A DNA stretch of 64,000 nt from Verrucomicrobiota bacterium (GCA_026397955.1 JAPLTV010000059.1:107640-171639); one strand, 5' to 3'. Positions 17,496-26,742 are shown, counted from the first letter of the stretch. Notes: generated from the sequence alone by a model not told the origin. Made by a program: numbers and translations.

Positions 17496-18983
17496 TTACT
17501 TGCTGGAGCGAAAAGGCCCAGCCGGAAGACCGTCCTTGCCCGCGGAGAAGACGCTCACTTCAGGGAAGTTGGCCCAAGCGTAACGGACTTCCTTAGGCTC
17601 CTTCACGCCGGCGGCGGAGACGGAAACCTGGGCGCCGTCGGCCTTGGCCTGGGCGAAGATCCACTTACCGTCGGCACCGAGGAGCGCGAAGCCCTTGCCA
17701 TCGTTATTCAAGGTCACGGCACGATCGTAAGTGAGCACCCAGGCGTCGCCCTTGCGTTCAGACTTCACGACGCGCGGGGCTTCGCCGTCGGTACGGGTCT
17801 TGTAAACGCGCTGCAACGCGACGGCGGCGAGGCGCTCGCCGATGGGCAGTTTGTTCTTGGGATGGATATCCTTCTCGTCGCCGAGGTCGATGTTCACGGT
17901 CTGCATCGCCCCCGGAACATTGTCAGCGATCCACTCCATGGACTCACGGATGCGCGGCCAGCCGGAATCTTCAACGGCAAGTTCAGGGTGACGGGCGAGG
18001 AAACGAGGCAGCTGGACGATAATGAACGGGAATTCCTTACCCCAGGCCTTTTGCCACGACTTGATCATCGAACCGAGGACCCACTTATAGGCCTCGGGCT
18101 GACCGGCGTTGGACTCGCCCTGATACCAGAGGGCGCCGCGGAAGGAGTAGCCGACGAGTGGAGCGACCATGCCGTTCCAGTTCATATGCGGGCCATTGGC
18201 CCAGACGGGAGCGAGCCTACCCGCATCCTGACGCAGTTTGGCCAGCGCAGCCTTGTCCTTCTCGACTGCGATCTTGGCGGCAAGCTTCTCGAAGGCCGCG
18301 GCGCGGGTCTTGATGCCAGCAGTCTCCCGTGCGTCGAAATCCTTGGCGTCGGGGACGTCGGCATACATGCCCTTCGGGCCCCAGGCTTCGGCACGCGTGC
18401 CACCGATCGAGGTATGGATGATGCCGACGGGCTGCTTGATGTTAGCGCGGAGTTCGCGGCCGAAATAGAATCCGGCGGCAGTGAAGGACTCGACGGTATC
18501 GGGGGCGGAGAGCTTCCATGAACCTACGACGTCGTCGACCGGCTCGGCCTTGGGTGTATGCGCGACGGTGAAGACGCGCAGGCCGGCGTCGGCCGGACGG
18601 GACTTGGCCTCGGCGGAGGTGGTCGTGTTCTTGACGACCCACTCCATGTTCGACTGACCGGAACCGATCCAGACCTCGCCGACGATCACGTCGTGCGCGG
18701 TGAAGACTTCTTCGCCGGAGCTCACGACCAGATCCTTGCCCTGCTCAGTCGGCTTGAGGCCAGCGAGCGTGGCGCTCCACTTACCGTCATTGCCAGCGGT
18801 GGCGGTCGCTTCGGTCGAACCGAGCTTCACGCTGACCTTCGAGCCGGGGTGAGCCTTACCGAAGACGGCGGCGTCACCGGCCTGTAGGACGGCATGATCG
18901 GAGAAAAGGGTGATCAGCTTCAGTTCTCCGGCGGAAACGAGCGCGGAGCAGCAAAGCACGAGGGCAGCGAGGCGGGGTAGCAT
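17496..18983 (-). CDS. sialate O-acetylesterase-like secreted esterase (SASA family)
   Basis: A secreted carbohydrate esterase of 495 residues with signal peptide MLPRLAALVLCCSALVSA. The SGNH block I GQSNMEW near residue 110 is the hallmark of the SASA (DUF303) family. An N-terminal beta domain (residues 20-100) precedes it, and a C-terminal beta domain (residues about 390-495) follows. FHTSIGGTRAEAW-like sequence and GALWYQGESNAG are further family motifs. It probably removes acetyl groups from plant or algal polysaccharides; the name sialate is historical. It converges on the membrane hydrolase gene and diverges from the repeat protein gene. Confidence 0.88.
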   Translation of the reverse strand: MLPRLAALVLCCSALVSAGELKLITLFSDHAVLQAGDAAVFGKAHPGSKVSVKLGSTEATATAGNDGKWSATLAGLKPTEQGKDLVVSSGEEVFTAHDVIVGEVWIGSGQSNMEWVVKNTTTSAEAKSRPADAGLRVFTVAHTPKAEPVDDVVGSWKLSAPDTVESFTAAGFYFGRELRANIKQPVGIIHTSIGGTRAEAWGPKGMYADVPDAKDFDARETAGIKTRAAAFEKLAAKIAVEKDKAALAKLRQDAGRLAPVWANGPHMNWNGMVAPLVGYSFRGALWYQGESNAGQPEAYKWVLGSMIKSWQKAWGKEFPFIIVQLPRFLARHPELAVEDSGWPRIRESMEWIADNVPGAMQTVNIDLGDEKDIHPKNKLPIGERLAAVALQRVYKTRTDGEAPRVVKSERKGDAWVLTYDRAVTLNNDGKGFALLGADGKWIFAQAKADGAQVSVSAAGVKEPKEVRYAWANFPEVSVFSAGKDGLPAGPFRSSK

Positions 18984-19065
18984 GGGGCCAGCAGACCTCG
19001 CCGGCGGAAGATGGCAAGCCTGTCCCCGAAAGACGGTTGAAACTCCTCAGGCGGAGCGTTGTTAT

Positions 19066-19866
19066 ATGAATACTATGAAGCACCTACCCCTGCTCCTCCT
19101 CGCCGCCCTCGGCTTTGCGGCCGAAGAAGCCCCTCGCCCCAACGTCCGCCCCGAAGGCCGACCCAACAACCAAGTCCCCCAGGCATCCAACCCGCGGCTC
19201 CCCGTCCCCCTTTCACCCGACGAACAGAAGCGCCTCCACGAAGCCTTGGAGAAAGCCAATCAGGATCCCGCAGTAAAGGAAGCCCACGAGCAGGCCGCCA
19301 AAGCCCAGCAGGCCGCCGCCGAGGCCCAGAAGAAGGCCCGCGACATCACCGATGAAGCCGCCCGCAAGGCCGACCCCTCCGTCGCCCCGATTCTGGACAA
19401 GGTCCGTAAGGCCATCGAACAACGTCAGCCCGGCCGCCAGCCGGAAGTCCAGCCTGCCGGCGAGACGCCTCGTCAACGCGAAGGCGGCAACCGCCAGCCC
19501 AACGCCGAGCCGGGACGCTCTCGCGAAGGCAACCGTCAGCCGGAAGGCCAGCCTCGTGGCGAAGCCAACCGTCAGCGCGAAGGCAATCGCGAGCAGCCCA
19601 CCAACCGTGGCGCCCAGTTTCCCGGCCTGACCCCCGACGAGCAGCAGAAAGTCCGTGAAGCGATGGCGAAGGCCAACGCTGAACCGGCCGTGCGCGAAGC
19701 CCGCGAGGCCGCGGCCGCCGCCCAGCGCAAAGCGATGGAGATCGCCGAAGACGTTGCCCGCAAAGCGGACCCCTCCGTCGCCCCGCTCCTCGAAAAGATG
19801 CACAAGGCCTTAGAATCACGCCGCCCCGAAGGCGAAGCCCAGGGCGGACGCAAGCCGGCCCAATAA
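19066..19866 (+). CDS. secreted two-repeat helical protein with an N/R/Q-rich linker
   Basis: A 266-residue exported protein with signal MNTMKHLPLLLLAALGFAA. It has two copies of the same 70-residue helical unit: the first around residues 46-123 (LSPDEQKRLHEALEKANQDP, ending DPSVAPILDKVRKAIE) and the second around 185-257 (LTPDEQQKVREAMAKANAEP, ending DPSVAPLLEKMHKALE). Between them lies a low-complexity linker of about 60 residues with recurring NRQ, REG and QPEG. No cysteines or catalytic motifs are seen. It may be a periplasmic or surface adaptor. The start is at 19066 or at an ATG at 19075. A strong terminator follows 22 bp after the stop. Confidence 0.7.
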   Translation: MNTMKHLPLLLLAALGFAAEEAPRPNVRPEGRPNNQVPQASNPRLPVPLSPDEQKRLHEALEKANQDPAVKEAHEQAAKAQQAAAEAQKKARDITDEAARKADPSVAPILDKVRKAIEQRQPGRQPEVQPAGETPRQREGGNRQPNAEPGRSREGNRQPEGQPRGEANRQREGNREQPTNRGAQFPGLTPDEQQKVREAMAKANAEPAVREAREAAAAAQRKAMEIAEDVARKADPSVAPLLEKMHKALESRRPEGEAQGGRKPAQ

Positions 19867-19888
19867 GCACGGTATCGTCCGTATCGAC

Positions 19889-19917
19889 GGCCGGCCGATT
19901 GGCCGGCCTTTTTATTT
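19889..19917 (+). terminator. rho-independent terminator after the two-repeat protein gene
   Basis: A perfect 8-bp stem GGCCGGCC / GGCCGGCC (19889-19896 and 19901-19908) closes a GATT loop. It is followed by TTTTTATTT. It lies 22 bp downstream of the stop at 19866 and before the next gene's start at 19956. Confidence 0.88.
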
Positions 19918-19955
19918 CGCTTTCCGCGGGGTCGGTTCATATTCCGGCCAACCCC

Positions 19956-22052
19956 ATGCGCCTCCCTTCGCTCGCCCTAGCGGCACTCTGCCTGCTCAAC
20001 CTCGCCCACGCCGAAGATGAGCGCCTAGGTCCGCTCAAGGACCTCAACGGTTACTTCCCCTTCCCCGCCCCGAAGACCGTCCAAGAATGGGAACCTCGAC
20101 GTGACTTTATCCGACGCCAGCTGACGATCTCCCAAGGCCTGTGGCCCATGCCGACGAAGACGCCCCTCAACGCGGTGATCCACGGCAAAATCGACCAAGG
20201 AGACTACACGGTCGAGAAGGTATACTTCGAGAGCGCTCCGGGCTTCTTCGTGACGGGTAATCTCTACCGACCCAAGCACATCACGGGCAAGGTGCCCGCG
20301 GTCGTCTTCCCGCACGGACACTGGACCGACGCACGTTTTCTCAACCAGTCCGACAAGTACGTCCGCGAAGAGATCGCTACCGGACAGGAACGCTTCGAAC
20401 AAGGCGGCCGCTCGCGCTTCCAGTCGATGTGCGTGCAGCTGGCACGCATGGGTTGTATCGCCTGGCAGATCGACGCCCTCAGCGATTCCGATTCAATTCA
20501 GTTCTCGCCCGCCATCATCCACAAGTTCGCAAAGCAGCGTCCGGAGATGAACCGCACCGAAGGCTGGGGACTCTACAGCCCCCAGGCCGAAGCCAACCTG
20601 CAGAGCGTGATGGGCCTGCAGACGCTTAATTCGATTCGCAGCATCGACTTCCTCCTCACCCTGCCCGAAGTCGATCCCACCCGCCTCGCGGTCACGGGGT
20701 CCAGCGGCGGCGGCACGCAGACGATGCTCTTGGCGGCCACCGACCAACGCCTCGCACTTTCCTACCCGGTGGTGATGGTCAGCACCGCGATGCAGGGCGG
20801 CTGTTCCTGCGAGAACGCCACGCTCCTCCGCGTTAACTCCGGCAACGTCGAGATCGCCGCCCTCTTCGCCCCTAAACCCCAAGGCATGAACACGGCCAAC
20901 GATTGGACGAAAGAAATGGCGACCAAGGGCTTCCCTGACCTACAGAAACTCTACGTCCTCTACGGCAAGAAAGACTTTGTGACGCTGCAACGCGGCGAGC
21001 ACTTCCCGCACAACTATAACGCGGTCACGCGTATGGGTTTCTACGAAGTGCTGAACCGCCACTTCAAGCTGGGCCAGCAGTCGCCCATCGTCGAAAAAGA
21101 CTACACCCCGCTGCCCAAGGAGAAACTCACGGTCTGGGACGACGCCCATCCCGCTCCGAAATCTGGCGACCCTGAATTCGAACGCGGCCTGCTCAAGTGG
21201 CTAAAGTCCGACGCGGAACAGCAGCTCCTCGCCGCCGCCAAGACGCCCGAAGGCCGCGAAACCGTCCTTCGCCCGGCCATCGAGGCCATCATCGGTCGCC
21301 CCTACGCCCACGCCGGCAAAGTCTCCTTCCCTGACGCCAGCACGCAGTGGCGCGATTCACACTTCCGCACCCAAGGCAAGTTGCTCAACGCCACTTACGG
21401 CGAAGAAGTCACCATCGACTGGCTGCAACCGATCAACCCGACCGGCGAAGTGGTGATCTGGCTCGATGATGCCGGCAAAGGCTCCGCCCGCCTCGCCGAC
21501 GGCACCATCCGCCCCGAGTTACAGGAACTCATCGATCGCGGCGTCGGCGTGCTCACGGCCGACCTCTTCCTCCAGGAGGACAAGAAACTGAAACAGACCC
21601 GCGTCGTGACCGGCCCCCGCGAGGTCCCGGCCTACACCTTCGGCTACAACCACGCGCTCTTCGCCCAGCGCGTGCATGACGTCATGACCATCACGAGCTA
21701 CCTGCTTACCCGTCGCGATAGTTCCCAGCCGGCAGTCAAGAAGGTCTCACTCGCCGGCTTCGGCAAGATGGGCGCCGTCGCCGCCGCCGCTCGCGCCGCG
21801 ACCGGCAAAGCCATCACCAAGGCCGCCGTCGACACGGGTACCTTCCGCTTCGGGCAGCTCCTAGATTACCGCGACCTGATGTTCCTGCCCGGCGGCTCCA
21901 AGTACCTCGACGTGCCCGGCCTACTCTGCGTCGCCTCCGCCCAACCCCTGTGGGTGGCCAGCGAAAAAGACGCCACGCTCTTCCCTGCCGCCACGCTTCA
22001 TGCGGACGGCACCGACGCCAAGACCGCCGCTGCCGCTTGGTTGCTCAAATAA
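19956..22052 (+). CDS. secreted alpha/beta hydrolase, acetyl xylan esterase-like
   Basis: A 698-residue exported hydrolase with signal MRLPSLALAALCLLNLAHA, which fixes the start at 19956. The catalytic domain has VVFPHGHW near the oxyanion region and the elbow GSSGGG near residue 248, with a following acid and a histidine (GEHFPHNY). The second half (residues about 450-698) has a further alpha/beta fold with a GFGKMGA elbow in place of GxSxG, so it may be an inactive duplicate. Relatives act on acetylated xylan or similar glycans. It is an isolated gene, ending facing the SGNH gene with a 28-bp gap. Confidence 0.78.
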   Translation: MRLPSLALAALCLLNLAHAEDERLGPLKDLNGYFPFPAPKTVQEWEPRRDFIRRQLTISQGLWPMPTKTPLNAVIHGKIDQGDYTVEKVYFESAPGFFVTGNLYRPKHITGKVPAVVFPHGHWTDARFLNQSDKYVREEIATGQERFEQGGRSRFQSMCVQLARMGCIAWQIDALSDSDSIQFSPAIIHKFAKQRPEMNRTEGWGLYSPQAEANLQSVMGLQTLNSIRSIDFLLTLPEVDPTRLAVTGSSGGGTQTMLLAATDQRLALSYPVVMVSTAMQGGCSCENATLLRVNSGNVEIAALFAPKPQGMNTANDWTKEMATKGFPDLQKLYVLYGKKDFVTLQRGEHFPHNYNAVTRMGFYEVLNRHFKLGQQSPIVEKDYTPLPKEKLTVWDDAHPAPKSGDPEFERGLLKWLKSDAEQQLLAAAKTPEGRETVLRPAIEAIIGRPYAHAGKVSFPDASTQWRDSHFRTQGKLLNATYGEEVTIDWLQPINPTGEVVIWLDDAGKGSARLADGTIRPELQELIDRGVGVLTADLFLQEDKKLKQTRVVTGPREVPAYTFGYNHALFAQRVHDVMTITSYLLTRRDSSQPAVKKVSLAGFGKMGAVAAAARAATGKAITKAAVDTGTFRFGQLLDYRDLMFLPGGSKYLDVPGLLCVASAQPLWVASEKDATLFPAATLHADGTDAKTAAAAWLLK

Positions 22053-22080
22053 TACACCAGCCCACCCTAAAGGTATCGCC

Positions 22081-22851
22081 TTACTTAAGCACCTTGGCGG
22101 CGTAGCCCTGCAGGAGCTTAGCCTGGGCTTCATCCACCTTGCCGGTCCACTTGGGTGCCGGAGCTTTTACGCCGTAGATCTTACCGAAGAAGACCAGGGC
22201 ATTGAGGTAGGTACCCACGAACTCCGGGTGCGAGTTATCATCGCGATGCAGGCGAATCGGCTTGGGCGAAGCGTAATTCAGTTCCCAGGCATCCCCGCAC
22301 GGGACGACGGTGGCCTTGTTGTCCTTGGCCACGAAATCATACCACTTCCTCAGGCGATCCTGCATCTCCTTCGGGTTCGCGCCCACGGCACCAGCATCCT
22401 TCAGCGCGGCCTTGTCGTTCCAGAAGTCGGCATGACGCGCCCACGTCTCATAGAAATAGATGCGGGCCTTGGGACTTTTGGCGCGGATGCGCTTACAGAG
22501 CTCGGCCGCGCTCCTGACGAAGTGATCACGCGCCGTGGCATCCTTCTCCGCCAAGGCAGGTTCCATGCTCTGCCCCTGCAGGACGACGACATCCCACCCT
22601 CCCTCCTCGATGAGCGCCTGGCTGGGCGCCTGGGTCAGCTGTTGGCGTAACGTCTGACTTCCGGGCGTAGCTGACTTCACCACCGGCTCCCTCCGGCCGG
22701 CGCTCTTCACGACCTCCAGAAAGACGTCAGGGAGCTTGTTGGCGCCGGTATAGCTGTTGCCGATGAAAAGGATGCGCTGCGGGTCTTCGGCGAAGGCGGC
22801 CGTAGCAAGCATCAGGAATGCGGCGAGCCATGACATCGGGGCGAATCTCAT
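22081..22851 (-). CDS. secreted SGNH/GDSL hydrolase
   Basis: A 256-residue exported enzyme with signal MRFAPMSWLAAFLMLATAAFA. SGNH blocks: FIGNSYTG (block I, near 28), glycine in TPGSQTL (II), LQGQSMEP (III-like) and DNSHPEFVG (DxxH, with His). This class resembles GNSYT-type esterases found beside glycan degradation genes. I start at the ATG at 22851, which gives a clean signal peptide; a start 4 codons upstream is possible. It follows the alginate-lyase-like gene by 42 bp on the same strand. Confidence 0.8.
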   Translation of the reverse strand: MRFAPMSWLAAFLMLATAAFAEDPQRILFIGNSYTGANKLPDVFLEVVKSAGRREPVVKSATPGSQTLRQQLTQAPSQALIEEGGWDVVVLQGQSMEPALAEKDATARDHFVRSAAELCKRIRAKSPKARIYFYETWARHADFWNDKAALKDAGAVGANPKEMQDRLRKWYDFVAKDNKATVVPCGDAWELNYASPKPIRLHRDDNSHPEFVGTYLNALVFFGKIYGVKAPAPKWTGKVDEAQAKLLQGYAAKVLK

Positions 22852-22893
22852 TGTGGCCAGCATTCCGGTGAATCGACGGATGACAACCCCGTC

Positions 22894-24069
22894 TTACCAG
22901 AGGACCGGCTGGGTGACGCCGATATTACGCTGCACCTCGGGGTCGGTCGGGTCGGCCGGGAGTTTCTTCCACAGGTCGAGATAGGCCGTCTCCCCGAATT
23001 GGCGGCCGGCCAAAAGGAGGCTCGGCTGACGGGCCGGCCAACCCTCCCAGGCCTGGACATCGGGCTTGAGCGTCCACTTGGATTTGTCGGCGAGGAAGGG
23101 ATAGAGGAAAGCCACGGCTTTGCGGATACCACGGCCGTCAGGGAGCGTGAACTCCCAGAGATTGTCTTCCTTCGTCGAGAGCACCTGGCAAAGAAGCACC
23201 ATGTTATCCAACTGGAAGATCGAGTAGCCGTAAGGCTTCGTACGACCCAGCTCCAACGGGAAGCCGCCATCGACAGCCATCTGCTTACCGACGAACACTT
23301 CCTTATACTGCTTGCGGCAGGCGGCCAGCTTCTCCTGGTCGCCGATGAAATCAGCATAGACCGCGAGCTGCAGGGTGAAAGCGACGGCATGGTTGTTCTT
23401 CGCCGCAGCCTCCTCCTTGCCGTTCTTGCTGGTGACCATCCACTCGGCGAGTTCGCGGAACCATCCGCGCAGGTCCTTAGCCATGCCGGCCGGGAAAGCC
23501 GGCGAACGCTCGAGCGCCTTCACGGCGGCGGGCACTTCGATCAGGTGCAAAGCGTCGATGACGCCGATGCCACGACCAGGCGAGACGCCGGGGACGGCCT
23601 GCGCGAAGTTGAGGTTCGGATTCATGCGCAGCTTGGCATCCAGGAAGAACACCCGGAGAAGCTCGGCAGCCTTGACGGCATATTTATCGTCACCGGTGAC
23701 CTTATAGGCGGCGGCCAGCGCCGACACGGAATCGCGCAGGGTCTTCACGACGAGACGATGCTGGCTGAAATTCTCCGGATTAGTCTCACCATCGCGACGG
23801 ATGTAAGGGAGGCCGTTGGGCTTGCTGGGGTCAGGCCACCAGTAGTCGCCGTTCGAGTAGAAATCATTGGCCCCGCCTTCGCTCAACTTGGCCGGGAACG
23901 CCGTGAGGCTGACCGGCGCCTGCGAAAGCGCCCTCTCGGCAGCCTTCAGAATGCGCTCGCGGTCGATCGAAGCGATGTCCACGCCGACCCTGGTGGAGAC
24001 AGACGTGGCCGATATGGCCGGGCCGGTCGATGCGAACAGAACTAGGAGCAGAAGGGCGAGGGCTTTCAT
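22894..24069 (-). CDS. alginate lyase family protein
   Basis: A secreted polysaccharide lyase of 391 residues with signal MKALALLLLVLFASTGPAIS and the alpha/alpha toroid pattern of the alginate_lyase family (PF05426). Typical motifs are GDYWWPDPSKPNGLPYIRRD near residue 73, KNNHAVAFTLQ near 224 (Asn-His catalytic pair) and TKPYGYSIFQLDN near 280 (catalytic tyrosine). Its products would be unsaturated uronic acids, which fits the sugar-acid catabolism elsewhere in the window. Substrate (alginate or another uronan) is not settled. It lies between the SASA/HExxH fusion and an SGNH esterase on one strand. Confidence 0.85.
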   Translation of the reverse strand: MKALALLLLVLFASTGPAISATSVSTRVGVDIASIDRERILKAAERALSQAPVSLTAFPAKLSEGGANDFYSNGDYWWPDPSKPNGLPYIRRDGETNPENFSQHRLVVKTLRDSVSALAAAYKVTGDDKYAVKAAELLRVFFLDAKLRMNPNLNFAQAVPGVSPGRGIGVIDALHLIEVPAAVKALERSPAFPAGMAKDLRGWFRELAEWMVTSKNGKEEAAAKNNHAVAFTLQLAVYADFIGDQEKLAACRKQYKEVFVGKQMAVDGGFPLELGRTKPYGYSIFQLDNMVLLCQVLSTKEDNLWEFTLPDGRGIRKAVAFLYPFLADKSKWTLKPDVQAWEGWPARQPSLLLAGRQFGETAYLDLWKKLPADPTDPEVQRNIGVTQPVLW

Positions 24070-24152
24070 AGGGACGCCGCATTAGCCAGCATCAGCCCGC
24101 GGCTTTCAATGCCAGAGACCTTAATCCTGGCTTAAGAATCGGCCAAAGTACC

Positions 24153-25745
24153 TTACTTTTCGAAAATCCCCCAGACTTTCTCGACGAGCTTGAGCATAGC
24201 GGGGTCCATAGACCGAAGTTCTGCGCGATCAAAAGGCTCCATGTCGTTGCGATCAAAATACGACTCGGTGCTCTCCGCGAAATACTCCATCTGATTGGTC
24301 ATCGCGTAAGCCTTCGAAGGCTTGTCCACGAACTTCTCTCCAGTCCAACGCTTCACGGCGTCGTAAGTTCCGGAAGCCTTGGCCTTCTGGTAGGCGCCGA
24401 GGATGTCGGGGTTTTGATATCCGCCCGGTAAGACCTTGTCGTGATAGGAATGTGCGAGTTCATGCAGTACGAAGACCGGCATGCGTTTGGTCTCGGCTTC
24501 GAACCGCTCCACGTTCGTGAACTCGACGGCCTTCGCCAAGGCGATCTCGCGACCGGACTGCTTGATCCATTCCAAGCCGCCATGGTACTCGGCAGTCGAA
24601 CAGGTAGTAGAATAAGGCAGAGTGAAGTTGAGCGGGACTTTCTTCAGTTCAGTCACGGCCTTCGCTGGCACGAGGCGGATAATCGTCTCCAGATGCTTGT
24701 CGAGCAGCCCGACGGCCTTCTCGACGGCCGCCGCGTCCTTGGCGATTAGGCGCTGGTCAATGCGCAGCGTCCAACCCCGGATCTCGCGCACCTGGCGGTC
24801 GCGACCGGCCATCTGGACCGCGGCCTTACCCAAGGCGTCACCGACCAAGAAATACGTCTCAGCGTTGCCGAACTCGTGATGGCCGTGGCTCGGATTAGGG
24901 GAGTCCTCCGCCTTGCGCACGAAATCGCGGGTCGGCACGAAGACGACATTATCCTTGAATTCAGTGCGTTTCGCGACGGCGGCCTGCGCATTGCGCAAGT
25001 CCGTCCATTCTTTCGGGGCATCGACCCACGCGCCCGTAAGCTCGCCGACAATCACGGGGAGTTTCGGCACGCCAAACTCCTTGCGCACATCGTGAATCAG
25101 ATGCACCAGGTTCTGCTCATACTCCGGAACAGCGGTCTTGGGATTCACGCCATCGTTCCAGCCCTGGTACCAGACGAAGCCGGCCAGCTCGACCGGGGAA
25201 CCATCGTAAGCCGGAAAGTCCTTCTTCAGATTCGCCAAGGCCTCACGGACCTCAGCAATCATCTTGAGATAATACGGGCCGACCGCGCCGCCGGCGCTCG
25301 GCGGGCGGAAATCGCGGAACAGGCTCTTGCCTCCCCACGACGTCTTAATGAGCAGGACCTGGTCACGATAAGCTTCGCCGACCACGTGGCCGAACTGGAA
25401 CTCGGGACCGAAATGGTGCTTGTCGCCATAGACGGAGTAGCCGACCGATAATCCTCCGGTCAGGAGCGACTGCTTCTCGCGCTGGTAGCGCACCCAGACG
25501 TCCTGACGCACGACCCACTTGCCATCCTTATCCTTAAGATGGGCGTAGCGCTCGGCGTTGCCCGGACGGGCCATCACTTCGACCAAGGTGCCCTTCCCTT
25601 GGTTATAATCGCGGCCGGTCAGATCGACGACCGCCTGTCCTTCCATATTGGACTGCCCGGCCAGGATGAAGACCTTCAATTTCTTGGCCGGCTCAGCGGC
25701 AACGCACCAGAGGGACCAGCAGAGCAAGATCGGGGCGAATCTCAT
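24153..25745 (-). CDS. SASA-family esterase fused to an HExxH metallopeptidase-like domain
   Basis: A 530-residue secreted fusion, signal MRFAPILLCWSLWCVAAE. Residues about 24-330 are a sialate O-acetylesterase-like SGNH domain: LAGQSNMEGQ near 31, TSWGGKSL, FVWYQGWNDG and the late GHHEFGNAETYF. From about residue 340 a second domain follows. It contains VLHELAHSYHD (HExxH, near 425) and, about 65 residues later, EYFAESTESYF, which could give the third zinc-ligand glutamate. The pairing suggests that both acetyl removal and peptide or glycopeptide cleavage happen on one exported polypeptide. The first gene of a probable three-gene unit with the lyase and the SGNH hydrolase. Confidence 0.82.
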   Translation of the reverse strand: MRFAPILLCWSLWCVAAEPAKKLKVFILAGQSNMEGQAVVDLTGRDYNQGKGTLVEVMARPGNAERYAHLKDKDGKWVVRQDVWVRYQREKQSLLTGGLSVGYSVYGDKHHFGPEFQFGHVVGEAYRDQVLLIKTSWGGKSLFRDFRPPSAGGAVGPYYLKMIAEVREALANLKKDFPAYDGSPVELAGFVWYQGWNDGVNPKTAVPEYEQNLVHLIHDVRKEFGVPKLPVIVGELTGAWVDAPKEWTDLRNAQAAVAKRTEFKDNVVFVPTRDFVRKAEDSPNPSHGHHEFGNAETYFLVGDALGKAAVQMAGRDRQVREIRGWTLRIDQRLIAKDAAAVEKAVGLLDKHLETIIRLVPAKAVTELKKVPLNFTLPYSTTCSTAEYHGGLEWIKQSGREIALAKAVEFTNVERFEAETKRMPVFVLHELAHSYHDKVLPGGYQNPDILGAYQKAKASGTYDAVKRWTGEKFVDKPSKAYAMTNQMEYFAESTESYFDRNDMEPFDRAELRSMDPAMLKLVEKVWGIFEK

Positions 25746-25817
25746 ATGGAAGTTATCCGCCCATTACCTCGCTCCCGCAAGCCCATCCCCTCCAACCTGC
25801 CTGAATTACCCTTTCAA

Positions 25818-25865
25818 TTCAGTCCTCGATTCAGCCCTCCTTTCAGCCATCAATTCAGTCCTCCT
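25818..25865 (+). repeat. four 12-bp tandem repeats before a start codon
   Basis: Four units of 12 bp lie end to end: TTCAGTCCTCGA, TTCAGCCCTCCT, TTCAGCCATCAA and TTCAGTCCTCCT. All share TTCAGYC. The block ends 10 nt before the ATG at 25876 and is pyrimidine-rich. There is no coding reason for it, and the period of 12 is exact. Confidence 0.9.
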
Positions 25866-25875
25866 TTCTTCCGCC

Positions 25876-26742
25876 ATGTCCCCCTTCCCCCTCTCCGGAC
25901 TCGCCGACGAAGCCGCCGATGACATCGATGGCCAGATCGCCGCACATCAGGCCCTCGGCTGGACCGCCCTCGAGCTCCGACTCCTCAACGGCAAGCAGTT
26001 CTCCGGCCCGGCCGTGAGCGACGATGAATTCAAGCAGGCCGTCGATAAGATCGAAGCCGCCGGCATGCGCGTCAGCAGCTACGCCTCCGCCATCGGCAAC
26101 TGGAGCCGCCCCATCACGGGCGATTTCACGACCGATCTCGCCGATCTCAAGGTACTCATCCCACGTATGCAGCGCACCCGCACGAAGTTCGTCCGCACGA
26201 TGAGCTGGGTCCGCGGCGAAGTCACCGAAGACGCGTGGCGCGACGAAGGCGTCCGTCGCTACAAGGAGATGGCGAAACTTGCCGCCGACGGCGGCATCAT
26301 GCTGCTCCACGAGAACTGCGAAGGCTGGGGCGGCCTCTCTGGCACGCACGCCCGCCGCTTTATCGAAAGCGTAGACCATCCGAGCGTCCGCTACCTCTTC
26401 GACATCGGCAACACGGTGTCCTACGGCCAGGAAACGATGCCCTTCTACCGCGAGATTCTACCCTACGTGGAATACGTCCACATCAAGGACTGCCGACGCA
26501 ACCCCGCCGGCGGCAAGAGCAGCTCGTTCACCTATGCCGGCGAAGGCGATGCGCTCGTCCGAGAAATCCTCACCGACCTCATCCGCAACGGCTACAAAGC
26601 CGGCGTGTCCATCGAGCCGCACGTCGCCAGCATCGTCCACCTCGGCGAAGGCACCAAGGCTTCACCCCAGGAACGCTTCGACTCCTACGTCCGCTACGGC
26701 AAGGGCCTCGAGAAGCTCCTCGCCGAAATCCAGGCCCGCTGA
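25876..26742 (+). CDS. sugar phosphate isomerase/epimerase (TIM barrel)
   Basis: A 288-residue cytoplasmic TIM-barrel enzyme of the xylose isomerase-like, AP endonuclease family 2 fold. Metal-site residues appear in order: LELR near the N-terminus, LLHENCEG near 141, FDIGNT near 175, EYVHIKD near 199 and SIEPHV near 240. Such enzymes interconvert sugars, sugar phosphates or inosose. I use the ATG at 25876 because the longer frame would run through the 12-bp repeat array. The stop overlaps the start of the GHL10-type gene (TGATG), so they are translationally coupled. Confidence 0.82.
   Translation: MSPFPLSGLADEAADDIDGQIAAHQALGWTALELRLLNGKQFSGPAVSDDEFKQAVDKIEAAGMRVSSYASAIGNWSRPITGDFTTDLADLKVLIPRMQRTRTKFVRTMSWVRGEVTEDAWRDEGVRRYKEMAKLAADGGIMLLHENCEGWGGLSGTHARRFIESVDHPSVRYLFDIGNTVSYGQETMPFYREILPYVEYVHIKDCRRNPAGGKSSSFTYAGEGDALVREILTDLIRNGYKAGVSIEPHVASIVHLGEGTKASPQERFDSYVRYGKGLEKLLAEIQAR

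Noticed and set aside
22999..24045. 348-codon frame opposite the alginate-lyase-like gene
   Set aside because: Shadow; the minus strand carries the signal peptide and lyase motifs.
26235..26741. Upstream extension of the GHL10-type gene
   Set aside because: It lies inside the isomerase gene in another frame; the signal peptide begins at 26742.
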